NCBI RefSeq assembly: GCF_000276805.1
Contig: NZ_AKXQ01000009.1
Location: forward strand, 123,238-187,237
From: Moritella dasanensis ArB 0140
GTDB lineage: Bacteria; Pseudomonadota; Gammaproteobacteria; Enterobacterales; Moritellaceae
DNA: 64,000 nucleotides
Direction: 5' to 3'
In this document: positions 43,494-52,704 of the stretch, piece by piece
Numbering within the stretch: the first letter of the stretch is position 1
How the letters are laid out: each line of letters begins with the position of its first letter
Translations under genes and position numbers: made by a program
Notes under the pieces: model-generated
What the model was told of the DNA's origin: nothing
The model's database searches: none
What the model saw: the letters and a program-made list of their open reading frames with translations, nothing else

Positions 43494-44254
43494 ACAACAG
43501 CAACCTTTTCGTCTCGGCTAGGGTGATCGATTAATGTAATTTCAGTGCCATATAAATCAGATAGATTCTGGCAATCTAATAGCACTCTATGATCGCCAGT
43601 AAAACTCACTTTGCCTTGCTTTAACGCAACAACCTGTGTCGCAAACCTTAGCGCTAGATTAATGTCATGTAAGATGACAATTATCCCCTGTTTAGTTTCT
43701 TTGTTAAGCGATTGCAGCAGCGACAACAAATCATATTGATGACTAACATCAAGTGCAGAGGTCGGTTCATCTAAAATCAACACTTGGGATTGCTGTGCCA
43801 ATAACATCGCAATCCATGCTCGTTGACGTTCACCACCAGACAAGGTATCCGCGGTGTGCTTGCTGAAATGCGCAGTGTTGGTTTGCTGCATAGCCGTGGT
43901 GATAATATCTGAGTCTTGTTGGTTGTAGCGGCCAAATGTGCCACGCCAAGCAAATCGGCCTAATCGCACAAGCTCTTCAACAGTCAACCCTGCCACCTCA
44001 GGTAAACGTTGAGGTAAAAATGCTATTTTTTGCGCAAGCAATCTGGTAGATAGCTCCGTCATCATTTGCGCTGAAAACTTCACTTGGCCACTATCAGGCT
44101 TAAGTTGACCAGCCAATACTTGTGCAAGTGTCGATTTACCTGAACCATTGTGTCCGAGGATCACGGTAAATTCATTGCTATCAATGCAGAGGTTATCGAT
44201 CGACAATATGTCGCGCCCTTCACGGTTAACAACAACGTTTTTTAATTCAAACAT
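43487..44254 (-). CDS. fhuC: Siderophore ABC ATPase (FhuC-like)
   Basis: 255 residues from ATG 44254 (AGGAT upstream); a longer frame into the previous gene is a shadow. Walker A GHNGSGKST, signature TLSGGERQRAWIAM, Walker B VLILDEPTSALD, switch LHD. Powers siderophore import through FhuB. The start lies 7 bp after the ferric reductase stop. Confidence 0.92.
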   Translation of the reverse strand: MFELKNVVVNREGRDILSIDNLCIDSNEFTVILGHNGSGKSTLAQVLAGQLKPDSGQVKFSAQMMTELSTRLLAQKIAFLPQRLPEVAGLTVEELVRLGRFAWRGTFGRYNQQDSDIITTAMQQTNTAHFSKHTADTLSGGERQRAWIAMLLAQQSQVLILDEPTSALDVSHQYDLLSLLQSLNKETKQGIIVILHDINLALRFATQVVALKQGKVSFTGDHRVLLDCQNLSDLYGTEITLIDHPSRDEKVAVVC

Positions 44255-44261
44255 TTGTATC

Positions 44262-45011
44262 CTATTTATTCTTTGGGCAATTCGCACACAGCTCACCATC
44301 GTCACGACGGTAATGCATGCAACAGCTAATTCGTTTAACTGACCATAAGTTAGACCTAGGTTCTTTATAAAGAGCATTTAAGTATTTATCTGGTAATTCG
44401 AGCGCTGAAAACCACAACTTAGCCTGTTGATACACATCTAAATCGGTGCGTAATTGCTGAAATGCAATAAGGTTAATCAATACGCTGTCAGCCAACAAAT
44501 GCGCCACAAAACCAGGGCGTAAACGATATTGCTGTGAAAACTGTTCCCGTAAAGCGGTAAACAGTGATGTTAACTCGCTGCCTGCATAATTAATTAGCGC
44601 CTGTAATTCACCAGTAAATAATCGGTTTTTAGTCAAACTAAACCCTGCGACTATGCCATTCCCGCCCTGAAATTGACCGACTAAACTTAATTTAGGAACT
44701 CCCTGTATGCCATAAGCACCAATGAATGCGAGGTATAATGGTTGCCATATCAGCATCGTCCAACCTCGCGTTAACCAATACGCAGAACCAGCCTCTGGGT
44801 GTGTGTTTCTCCAATAATCATACAACTGCGTCATTGCCATTTGGTTGTTTAGCTGTGGATTAAACGGTGCTTTTTCTGGGCTTTCCAACACCCCTTTCAA
44901 TAAAGGGCTGATAGATAAAGCTGTTTGAAAAAATTGGGTATAATTCACAGCCTGAATATCAGCATCACGATCTAGTGACATGAGTTCTTCAGGCATTGCA
45001 TCTCGCTCCAT
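44262..45011 (-). CDS. Siderophore ferric reductase, FhuF-like [2Fe-2S] protein
   Basis: 249-residue cytoplasmic protein resembling FhuF and the siderophore-iron reductase family. The C-terminal cysteines form the characteristic pattern CC-x10-C-x2-C (SCCMHYRRDDGELCANCP), which binds an unusual [2Fe-2S] cluster. It releases iron from imported ferric siderophore by reduction. Located between the TonB receptor gene and the ATPase gene, fully consistent with the role. Confidence 0.9.
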   Translation of the reverse strand: MERDAMPEELMSLDRDADIQAVNYTQFFQTALSISPLLKGVLESPEKAPFNPQLNNQMAMTQLYDYWRNTHPEAGSAYWLTRGWTMLIWQPLYLAFIGAYGIQGVPKLSLVGQFQGGNGIVAGFSLTKNRLFTGELQALINYAGSELTSLFTALREQFSQQYRLRPGFVAHLLADSVLINLIAFQQLRTDLDVYQQAKLWFSALELPDKYLNALYKEPRSNLWSVKRISCCMHYRRDDGELCANCPKNK

Positions 45012-45042
45012 TCATATTACGGGTTAAAAGTGAAGTTACGGG

Positions 45043-47190
45043 TTAAAAACTAAATTTAACATTGGCGGTAATATTACGTTCAGCACCGAACCAGCAATTG
45101 TTTGAGTCATAACAAGAGTAATACTCCGTACCAAACAAGTTACTCGCTACAACAGACACACTTGAACCATCCAAGCTATCGCTTAAGTAAGACAGATCAT
45201 AAGAAATAGACATATCTACTAAGGTGTAATCAGGTACTTGATCGGTGTTAAGTGCATCAATCTGTGTTTCGCCCACATAACGGATGCCCGTACCGATAGT
45301 CGTACCTGCAGCAACTCCGTTATAAAGATAATAATTTAACCATGCATTAGCAGCGTGCTCAGGCACCCAAATCGGGGTTTTACCCTCTAATCCAGTACTA
45401 TCTTTAGTCACTTCCATGTCCATGTAGGTATAAGTCGTCGCAAGGTCAATATTGTCTGTCAGCATGATATTAGCTTCAATTTCGACACCTTTAGATTGCG
45501 TTTCTCCCGTTTGAACTTGATCGTACGGTGAACCACTTGGATCACGCGTCAAGTCGTTCTGCTTGGTGATATTGAACAATGACACCACAAAACGTTTGCT
45601 CATGTCTGCAGATTCATATTTCAGACCTGCCTCCCACTGCTCGCCCGTTGACGGCACAAAAGCATTACCATGGCGATCAGCACCCACGACAGGTTCGAAA
45701 CTTTGCGCGTAGCTAACATAAGGTGCTAAACCATTATCAAAGTTATACAAACCGCCTAAACGGAACGCAAAATTATCTTGTTTAATGGCTGCGGCAGTAT
45801 CAGCACCTGAAGCATGGTCTTTTGATGTCTGCTCATATTCATCATAACGGCCACCAGCAATCACAACTAAATTACCTAATACCAACTGGTCTTGTACATA
45901 AAGCCCGACTTGATTACTTTCTAGATCAAAATCAGTGGTGTAAGTGAAATTAAGCGAACTACCGTCAATTTGTTGATGATTAGGATTAAACACATCAACC
46001 GAGGGCGCACTCGCATCCTTATAAATAATACGCGAATCAAGTTGTTGATAGTCAAAGCCTAATAATACGTTATGCTCGAGAACGCCTGTATTGAAACGCC
46101 CAGAAACTTGATTATCGATAACAAAGCTTGTTGATGTTTCATCGGTAAGGTAGGCATTACGACCAACAGTGCGCATATCGCTCTGCAACGCCGTGTTATA
46201 GGTATTTTCTTGGTAAGCATCGGCATCCATAAAACGCGCATTCATCAAGAAAGCCCAGTTATTATTAAACTCATGGTTAATTTTATAACCGAGCATCAAT
46301 ACTTCACGCTCATAGGTATTCCAATTTTCATCACCAGTGAAAGTGCTTGAATCAAGCTTGCCATTCGGATTTGCTAATACACTACCCGCCCCAGGTACTG
46401 ACGTGTAAATACCAGCCGATGGATCATTTTGATAATAAACATTGAAATTAACTAACGTTTTATCAGATACCTGCCAATCCACTGAAGGTGAAAATACATA
46501 ACGCTCTTCTTCAGAAGTATCAGCTTGTCCCTCTTTCTTTCGTGCTAAAGCAACTACCCGATAAGATAAATTTGAATCTGCAATCTGACCTGTAGAATCA
46601 ACAGAAAGCTCTTTGTGGTTAGAACTACCACCAGTCACCGTCACATCGGTACGCTGTTCTTGTTGTGGTGATTTGGCAATAAGGTTAACCATGCCACCAG
46701 GGGGAATATTGCCATATAAGACCGAGGTCGGTCCCTTAAAGACTTCAACTTGCTCAAGTGCAATAGAATCAATTTGCGGTTGTAAATTCCAACCGTTAAA
46801 CATCAACGGTAAGCCGTCATAAAAGTTCTGATAATTAATGAAGCCCCGAATATTAAATAAATCCAATCGAGAAACAGCACCACCTCTTAACTCTGTATTA
46901 ACAGCGGGTACATATCGCAATGCTTCAGCAACAGACTTCACGCCTCGTAAATCAAGCGTTTCTCTGTCTACGTCAGTAATCGCTTGCGGTGTATCCATCG
47001 GCGCTAATGCCGTCTTGGTCGCGGTATTTCTATATGCTTTCCCAAAAACAGTCATTTTTTCTTCAGTATTATTACTAGTACTAGAATTAGCACTATCGCT
47101 AATAGACTGCTCAGCAAATGCCGAACTAGATAAAGCACAGATAATGGCAAACGCCACAGGGGATAGTATACGAGTAGGTTGGTATAACAT
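45043..47190 (-). CDS. TonB-dependent ferric siderophore receptor
   Basis: 715 residues from ATG 47190, which has GGAG 6 nt upstream; the upstream ATG at 47217 falls inside the Fur box and is rejected. Signal peptide ends near AFA, TonB-box-like segment EKMTVFGK, plug domain (about 55-170: TPQAITDVDRETLDLRG, VEVFKGPTSVLYG) and a 22-strand barrel ending in the terminal phenylalanine NITANVKFSF. The plug pattern resembles FhuA/FpvA-type ferric hydroxamate receptors. First gene of a five-gene uptake cluster. Confidence 0.93.
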   Translation of the reverse strand: MLYQPTRILSPVAFAIICALSSSAFAEQSISDSANSSTSNNTEEKMTVFGKAYRNTATKTALAPMDTPQAITDVDRETLDLRGVKSVAEALRYVPAVNTELRGGAVSRLDLFNIRGFINYQNFYDGLPLMFNGWNLQPQIDSIALEQVEVFKGPTSVLYGNIPPGGMVNLIAKSPQQEQRTDVTVTGGSSNHKELSVDSTGQIADSNLSYRVVALARKKEGQADTSEEERYVFSPSVDWQVSDKTLVNFNVYYQNDPSAGIYTSVPGAGSVLANPNGKLDSSTFTGDENWNTYEREVLMLGYKINHEFNNNWAFLMNARFMDADAYQENTYNTALQSDMRTVGRNAYLTDETSTSFVIDNQVSGRFNTGVLEHNVLLGFDYQQLDSRIIYKDASAPSVDVFNPNHQQIDGSSLNFTYTTDFDLESNQVGLYVQDQLVLGNLVVIAGGRYDEYEQTSKDHASGADTAAAIKQDNFAFRLGGLYNFDNGLAPYVSYAQSFEPVVGADRHGNAFVPSTGEQWEAGLKYESADMSKRFVVSLFNITKQNDLTRDPSGSPYDQVQTGETQSKGVEIEANIMLTDNIDLATTYTYMDMEVTKDSTGLEGKTPIWVPEHAANAWLNYYLYNGVAAGTTIGTGIRYVGETQIDALNTDQVPDYTLVDMSISYDLSYLSDSLDGSSVSVVASNLFGTEYYSCYDSNNCWFGAERNITANVKFSF

Positions 47191-47213
47191 TCGGACTCCA
47201 AATCTCAATTCAT

Positions 47214-47232
47214 GCAAATGATAATAATTATC
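47214..47232 (-). promoter_or_regulatory. Fur box upstream of the siderophore receptor
   Basis: GCAAATGATAATAATTATC matches the Fur consensus at 16 of 19 positions by hand count and is flanked by a GCAAA/TTTGC palindrome. It lies just downstream of the predicted -10 element, so Fur-Fe2+ would block transcription. Confidence 0.85.
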
Positions 47233-47240
47233 GTTTGCAT

Positions 47241-47269
47241 TGTATAGAGAGATTTAGAAAAAAGATTAA
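47241..47269 (-). promoter_or_regulatory. Candidate promoter of the siderophore receptor
   Basis: On the minus strand, -35 TTAATC (47264-47269) and -10 TATACA (47241-47246) are 17 bp apart. The Fur box follows directly, covering the expected start site. Confidence 0.5.
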
Positions 47270-47304
47270 CGATTTGGTGCAAGAATTGAAAAGTTCAAAT
47301 TATT

Positions 47305-48243
47305 TTAACGTCGAGGTTCGATTGGTAGCCAATATTCCATATAAGAAGTAGCGTCTTCAGGATCATAATTAGCCGGATAGATCTCCAATTCATAGCCATC
47401 AATACTGTCATAATCTGAATCCGGTAGCCAGTGTGAAAACAACCAAGCAAGTACTTGTTCTAATTGTTTAATTGGACCAGTGAAAGGTATGACTGCGTAC
47501 TCTTGTGCAGGTACAGTAATCGTATCTAATGATGTAGAACCACATAAAGAATCCGCGGTACAACCGGCCCAATAAGGGATCGCATCAATATCATCTTTTG
47601 CTTGAATGACACCGACAACACCAATCAGCTCTATATTATCCGCCTTTGATGAACTTCCATCCAATAAGGACAGCATTTCAGCTTTAGGCAAGTTATCGAC
47701 AAACTCAGACCAAATAAGCGGGACTTGTTGTTGGTAATTAGGCGTTAATGAAAACAGCCCTGAAATAACACCAGAGGTACAGTGAAGCGTAAATTCCGGA
47801 CGTGTTTCAATACGGATTTGTAATAATCTGGCCGCCAAATCAAAACTATCTAACACGCGAGAACAGAGCTTGATGGGTGTGCGTAATCCAAGCCGTTGAC
47901 CACGACGCCTATACGCTATAGGTGAATGTGAAAACATATTTTTAAATGTACGACTAAAGCTCACTTCAGAACTAAACCCGAGCGCTAACGCGATATCAAC
48001 AACCCGATGTTTACTGCCTAATAAACGTTCCGCAGCTAAACTCAGTTTCAATTCTCGAACATATTGTGCGAGGTTCAATCCAGTTTCAAGGTGGAATACG
48101 CGCTGTAACTGCCAGCGTGACCAACAGCTTTTATCCGCTAAAATTTCAACTGATAACGGTTGGTCTATGTTTTCATTGATAAAATCCAACAACTTTTCGA
48201 TGCGGGTAAAACGGTTCACTTGTTTTTGGTTTTCTTTTTGCAT
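47305..48243 (-). CDS. AraC-family regulator with GyrI-like effector domain
   Basis: 312 residues from ATG 48243; alternative TTG/GTG starts up to 48267 exist and no start has a strong RBS. The N-terminal double HTH is clear (about 10-115: LADKSCWSRWQLQRVFHLET, VVDIALALGFSSEVSFSRTFK). The C-terminal half looks like the GyrI/AraC-E small-molecule-binding domain (about 145-305). Adjacent to and co-directional with the receptor, and preceded by its own Fur box, so it is the likely regulator of this cluster, possibly activated by the siderophore. Confidence 0.88.
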   Translation of the reverse strand: MQKENQKQVNRFTRIEKLLDFINENIDQPLSVEILADKSCWSRWQLQRVFHLETGLNLAQYVRELKLSLAAERLLGSKHRVVDIALALGFSSEVSFSRTFKNMFSHSPIAYRRRGQRLGLRTPIKLCSRVLDSFDLAARLLQIRIETRPEFTLHCTSGVISGLFSLTPNYQQQVPLIWSEFVDNLPKAEMLSLLDGSSSKADNIELIGVVGVIQAKDDIDAIPYWAGCTADSLCGSTSLDTITVPAQEYAVIPFTGPIKQLEQVLAWLFSHWLPDSDYDSIDGYELEIYPANYDPEDATSYMEYWLPIEPRR

Positions 48244-48304
48244 CGTACGCACAATACCTTTGGTCAATAACCGAGGGAAAAATAGAGTTTATAAAATCTA
48301 TTAT

Positions 48305-48323
48305 AAGAATAATTCTCATTTGT
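48305..48323 (-). promoter_or_regulatory. Fur box upstream of the AraC regulator
   Basis: On the minus strand ACAAATGAGAATTATTCTT matches the Fur consensus at 12 of 19 positions and shares ACAAATGAGAA with the site at 2898-2916. Located 62 bp before the regulator start. Confidence 0.5.
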
Positions 48324-48349
48324 GCAATAAATGACAACCTGAAAAAGCA

Positions 48350-49153
48350 TTAAACAAAAAATGACTGATATTGTTTTGGCGTAACGGCTAAGCGTTTCTT
48401 GAAGTTTCGTTGTAAATGGCTTTGGTCTGCAAACCCTAATGCATTGGAAGTATCAATAATAGAGTGCCCAGATTTAAGTAATGTCTTCGCACACTTAATT
48501 CGCTCGTCTAATTGGAATGCATGCGGTGACAAACCATAAAATTGTTTAAACGTACGAATTAAATGAAAGCGACTTAGCCCTGATTCGTGAGCAAGGTCGG
48601 TGAGTGAATGATTGATATCAAGCTGGTCAGCAATCATTTCTTTTACTCTGTGGACATGTGTCGGGGCGGATTTCTCTCTATTTTTCGTTAACCAATGCCG
48701 CTGCATATATTCTATCAGTAATGTTTCTGCCGATAACGGATTAGATTCGAGTAATAAATTGGTGAATAACGAGTCAAAATTGCCATACGCTTGTTGGCTA
48801 CGTAGATAACGATTGGTAAAGGGGGAATAATCAATACTGTCTATGCCACTGATCTCAGCTTGCAGCTCACCAACCCAACCAGTATCAACAAATAACATGC
48901 GATAAGACCAATCACCTTCAGCTGGATTACATGAATGGATATCACCTGGATTAATGGTCACTGTATCGCCCTGACCAATACTATTATGTTGCTTTAAGTT
49001 GTTGTAATCAGCAATGCCAGTATCAATCACACCAAATGAAAACTCATCGTGAGTATGTCCTTGATAACAAGCATTCGAACGTGATGCTTGGCGCATTTCG
49101 ACAAATGGCAACACTTTACTTTGTTTGAAGAATACGGCTTTGTCCTGCTTCAT
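48350..49153 (-). CDS. AraC-family regulator of the lysine operon
   Basis: 267 residues from ATG 49153 (AAGG 9 nt upstream; 49162 would put AAGG directly against the start). An N-terminal cupin-like arabinose-binding domain (HTHDEFSFGVIDTG, TVTINPGDIHSCNP) is followed by the C-terminal AraC double HTH (LTDLAHESGLSRFHLIRTFK, SIIDTSNALGFADQSHLQRNF). It follows the LysE gene in the same direction, so it is probably part of, or controls, the lysine operon. Its ligand is probably an amino acid; inferred. Confidence 0.85.
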   Translation of the reverse strand: MKQDKAVFFKQSKVLPFVEMRQASRSNACYQGHTHDEFSFGVIDTGIADYNNLKQHNSIGQGDTVTINPGDIHSCNPAEGDWSYRMLFVDTGWVGELQAEISGIDSIDYSPFTNRYLRSQQAYGNFDSLFTNLLLESNPLSAETLLIEYMQRHWLTKNREKSAPTHVHRVKEMIADQLDINHSLTDLAHESGLSRFHLIRTFKQFYGLSPHAFQLDERIKCAKTLLKSGHSIIDTSNALGFADQSHLQRNFKKRLAVTPKQYQSFFV

Positions 49154-49247
49154 GACATTCATCCTTGTCTATTATCAAGCCTATTTTTTCAAGCTTATTA
49201 TTTCAAGTCTATTTATCTCAAGTCTATTGGCTTCGCTAACATCACTA

Positions 49248-49892
49248 CTACAGACCCACAAACATCGACACAACAGTACCGCTGAGTAAAAGCCCCATCA
49301 TCCTGTTAAAATTTATTTGTTGTGACGGCGTTGATAATCGGTCTCGGATGACATGACCCATTGCAGCCCAAGTTGCGATACCGATAAAACATACAATAAA
49401 TGATATCCCGGTGAACACAAGTAAATAGAATGTGGATTGTGCATGCACAGACACAAAGATACTTACGCCTGACATAGATACTAACCATGCTTTCGGGTTT
49501 AAGCCTTGTGATAATACCCCGTCGATAAACGCTGGCGGTTGTTCTATTTTAGAATCATGTTTAAGATCGCCCATCCCTTTTAACGTTTCTGTTCCTTCGG
49601 TTACATTTAAAGGTACTACGGTGGCAATTTTGAATGACATAAACAACAAATACAGTCCACACAGGTATTTTAAAATATCGGTAATTTGTGGAAATTGCGC
49701 TAGCGTTTGGTTTAAACCAAAACCAAGCAACAATATGATGAAAGCGTACGCGACGGTGGCACCGAAAACATGCGGTACGGTACGGCGAAATCCAAAACAA
49801 GCGCCAGAACTGGTCGCAATAATATTAACAGGGCCCGGAGAGATAGCCCCCACCAAAGCAAAAATAGCCATAGACAAGATAACTGTAATCAT
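49248..49892 (-). CDS. LysE-family amino-acid exporter
   Basis: 214 residues from ATG 49892, which has GAGG 5 nt upstream. Six TMs in the LysE/RhtB plan with the conserved N-terminal VGAISPGPVNIIATS (the PGP motif). The family exports lysine, arginine, homoserine or threonine. It lies between the ALDH7 gene and the AraC gene in one direction, which suggests control of cytoplasmic lysine or an intermediate during degradation. Substrate inferred only. Confidence 0.9.
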   Translation of the reverse strand: MITVILSMAIFALVGAISPGPVNIIATSSGACFGFRRTVPHVFGATVAYAFIILLLGFGLNQTLAQFPQITDILKYLCGLYLLFMSFKIATVVPLNVTEGTETLKGMGDLKHDSKIEQPPAFIDGVLSQGLNPKAWLVSMSGVSIFVSVHAQSTFYLLVFTGISFIVCFIGIATWAAMGHVIRDRLSTPSQQINFNRMMGLLLSGTVVSMFVGL

Positions 49893-49980
49893 AAACACCT
49901 CTACATTGATTGAGGTTTACAATATACAGTTTGCCTGATACCCAGTATTGAACAAAATTGCGCATTATGAAATTAACGGC

Positions 49981-51546
49981 TTAATCACCTTTCGGCATAT
50001 CAAAACTAATGCCTTGTGCTAAAGGTAACTCGTTGCCGTAATTAATCGTATTCGTCATACGACGCATATACGCTTTCCATGCATCGGAGCCACTTTCGCG
50101 GCCGCCACCCGTGTCTTTTTCACCGCCAAACGCACCACCAATCTCTGCGCCCGAGGTACCAATATTGACATTGACGAGGCCACAGTCAGAACCTTTTGCA
50201 CTGACGAAAATTTCGGCTTCAGTCATGTCTTTAGTAAATATCGCGGAGGACAACCCCTGACTGACGTCATTCTGTATGGCGATCGCCTGTTCAAGCGTGT
50301 CATAGCTGTGTACATACAATAACGGTGCAAACGTCTCCTGCTGGACAATCGACGCCTTAGGGTCAATATCAACGATAGCAGGGGTGATATAAAAACCGTG
50401 GTCGTCTTTCCCTTTATTACTTAAATTCGATACTTGCTCACCACCCGTAATCAATACACCACCCTGAGATATAGCCGTAGCAATACTCGTTTTCATGGTA
50501 TCAATGGCTTGCTGATTGACCAGTGGCCCCATTAAGTTATTGCCATCAAAGGGGTCGCCAATACTCACGGTCTTATAAATCGCTTCTAACTTGGTGAGGA
50601 CTTGATGTTTCAGGCTGCGATGCACAATTAATCGACGCAACGTGGTGCAGCGTTGACCGCTAGTGCCTAAGGCTGAAAAAGTGATCGCACGTATGGCTAA
50701 TTCAAGATCCGCACTCGGGCAAACAATCATGGCATTGTTACCGCCTAACTCTAATAGTGTACGTCCCATTCGCGCGGCGACACGGCAATTAACCGCGCGT
50801 CCCATTACACATGAGCCTGTCGCAGAGACCAATGCAATGTCTTTATGGTCGACTAATTGCTCGACTTGCGATTTTTCACCGTACACGATACTACTCAGAG
50901 TAGGATTCGCACCAAACTGCTTAATGGCCGACACTAATAATTGATGACAGGCTAATCCACTCAGTGGTGTTTGGCTTGATGGTTTCCAAATAATGCTGTT
51001 ACCACAAATTAAGCTAATCGCGGCATTCCACCCCCACACAGCCATGGGAAAATTAAACGCGGTAATAATGACAACAGGACCAAGGGGATGCCATTGTTCC
51101 ATCATTCTGTGATTGGGCCTTTCTGTCGCGATGGTGAGTCCATACAGTTGTCGAGATAAACCCACAGCAAAATCACATACGTCAATCAACTCTTGTACTT
51201 CGCCTAAGCTTTCTTGAAAGGGCTTACCCGCTTCGAGGCTAATAATGGTGGCTAATTGATGTTTCGCTGCACGCGCTTTTTCTGCAAACAGCCTTACTAA
51301 CTCACCACGTTGCGGCGCGGGCACACTACGCCAGTGATAAAACTCAGTTTTAGCACTGGCTATAACCTGTTTAATAACATCGGATTGAGCATGACTGATG
51401 GACACAAAATGTTGACCATCGTTAGGGCTAATCACATCCACTTTCGTCTCGCTGTCAAAGCGCTTGTCACCAAGATACGCACTGCCATAGTGTTTATCTT
51501 GCGCATAAAAATCGCCAAGTACGGTTTTCAAAATTGCTTCATGCAT
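49981..51546 (-). CDS. ALDH7-type aldehyde dehydrogenase (2-aminoadipate semialdehyde dehydrogenase)
   Basis: 521-residue NAD-dependent aldehyde dehydrogenase of the ALDH7/antiquitin group. The catalytic glutamate is in LLELGGNNAM, the catalytic cysteine in GTSGQRCTTLRRL, and the C-terminal signature GRESGSDAWKAYMRR and NTINYG are characteristic of ALDH7. These enzymes oxidise allysine (in equilibrium with piperideine-6-carboxylate) to 2-aminoadipate. The upstream neighbour makes exactly that substrate from lysine. GAGG precedes the ATG by 8 nt. Confidence 0.9.
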   Translation of the reverse strand: MHEAILKTVLGDFYAQDKHYGSAYLGDKRFDSETKVDVISPNDGQHFVSISHAQSDVIKQVIASAKTEFYHWRSVPAPQRGELVRLFAEKARAAKHQLATIISLEAGKPFQESLGEVQELIDVCDFAVGLSRQLYGLTIATERPNHRMMEQWHPLGPVVIITAFNFPMAVWGWNAAISLICGNSIIWKPSSQTPLSGLACHQLLVSAIKQFGANPTLSSIVYGEKSQVEQLVDHKDIALVSATGSCVMGRAVNCRVAARMGRTLLELGGNNAMIVCPSADLELAIRAITFSALGTSGQRCTTLRRLIVHRSLKHQVLTKLEAIYKTVSIGDPFDGNNLMGPLVNQQAIDTMKTSIATAISQGGVLITGGEQVSNLSNKGKDDHGFYITPAIVDIDPKASIVQQETFAPLLYVHSYDTLEQAIAIQNDVSQGLSSAIFTKDMTEAEIFVSAKGSDCGLVNVNIGTSGAEIGGAFGGEKDTGGGRESGSDAWKAYMRRMTNTINYGNELPLAQGISFDMPKGD

Positions 51547-51581
51547 GTGATTATCCTCATGATTTAAACTAAAAGCCGAAA

Positions 51582-52679
51582 CTAGATGCTTAATTCAGCA
51601 TCACGATAAACTTTAGCAAAGTCGTTTGCTAAGAAGTCTTCGATGTCTAACGTTTCTTGTTCAACAAACCCTTGTCGTTGTTCGCTACTATTCAATATTA
51701 AATCAATCGTGGCAACGGCAGCACTGGCTGTCGATATCTGGATCGCACTTTGCTCCGCGGTATGGCGAAGTAAGAAAGTACGGCTACATTGCCTTAATCT
51801 ATCATCGACATAACCCGTAGCCACCACAGAGATCAATACCAGATCTTGCATTGTGGTGGCGACTGAACTTTCAAATATCTCCATCAACATATCTCGACGT
51901 TTGCCCTCTTCGCCTAAGCGCAAGTCATGAAACAAGAATTTCATTAACTTGCAATGACCTGGGTAACGGATGGTTTTGTAAGTCAATTCTCGCAGTTGCC
52001 CGTCCAAGCTATAACAAAGATTCGCCAGACCACCGGAGGTATTGAACGCTTCATACTCAACACCCGAAATTGAGAATACTTCACGGCCTTCAAGTGGTTC
52101 GGTTAATGTGGGGATATGATTTTTGATTGATTCACAGGGGTTTGCATATTCATTGATTAGCCCTTCGGTGGACCACGTCAGGTTGTACATCATTTGATTG
52201 GACGGGTATTCAGGTAATGCCCCTACACGTAACTTAAGACTATCAAGGCGGTCGAAATTATGCCGAAAACTATAACCCAAAATACCGATAAAACCCGGCG
52301 CTAAACCGCACTGCGGCATAAATACCTGACCAGGCGCTGCGGCAATGGCGATTTCTTTAATGGCTTGGGTGCAACGGACATCTTCGGTTAAATCAAAGTA
52401 GCTACAACCATTCGCTAACGCGGCCTGTGCTACATAGGGGTTATCGTTGAATGTTAATGCTGATATGACCGCGTCCTGCCCTGCGAGTAACGCATTATAA
52501 TCTCGCGTGTCAGGTGACGAGTGTGATAATAGTTTGGTTGTGAATTGGTCACTAAAATGCGCAACGGCATTAGGATTGATATCAGCGCCAGTGACATCAT
52601 AACCATCGTGACTATTGAGAATTTGAGCAATTGCACCGCCAATACGGCCAAGCCCTAAAACAACAATTCGTTTCGCCAT
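51582..52679 (-). CDS. Lysine 6-dehydrogenase-like protein (saccharopine dehydrogenase family)
   Basis: 365-residue NAD(P) Rossmann protein. The N-terminal nucleotide motif is IVVLGLGRIGGAIAQIL, and later stretches PQCGLAPGFIGILGYSF and GGLANLC are typical of the saccharopine/lysine-6-dehydrogenase fold. Lysine 6-dehydrogenase deaminates the epsilon amino group of lysine to give allysine. It lies 35 bp before ALDH7 and 25 bp after the DUF1338 gene. Sequence alone cannot exclude another omega-amino acid as substrate; the operon supports lysine. Confidence 0.8.
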   Translation of the reverse strand: MAKRIVVLGLGRIGGAIAQILNSHDGYDVTGADINPNAVAHFSDQFTTKLLSHSSPDTRDYNALLAGQDAVISALTFNDNPYVAQAALANGCSYFDLTEDVRCTQAIKEIAIAAAPGQVFMPQCGLAPGFIGILGYSFRHNFDRLDSLKLRVGALPEYPSNQMMYNLTWSTEGLINEYANPCESIKNHIPTLTEPLEGREVFSISGVEYEAFNTSGGLANLCYSLDGQLRELTYKTIRYPGHCKLMKFLFHDLRLGEEGKRRDMLMEIFESSVATTMQDLVLISVVATGYVDDRLRQCSRTFLLRHTAEQSAIQISTASAAVATIDLILNSSEQRQGFVEQETLDIEDFLANDFAKVYRDAELSI

Positions 52680-52704
52680 TCATAACTCCCTAGGCTGTTA
52701 ACGC

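Noticed and set aside
47191..47217. Upstream ATG of the siderophore receptor
   Set aside because: It falls in the Fur box and lacks an RBS; the next ATG has GGAG and a clean signal peptide.
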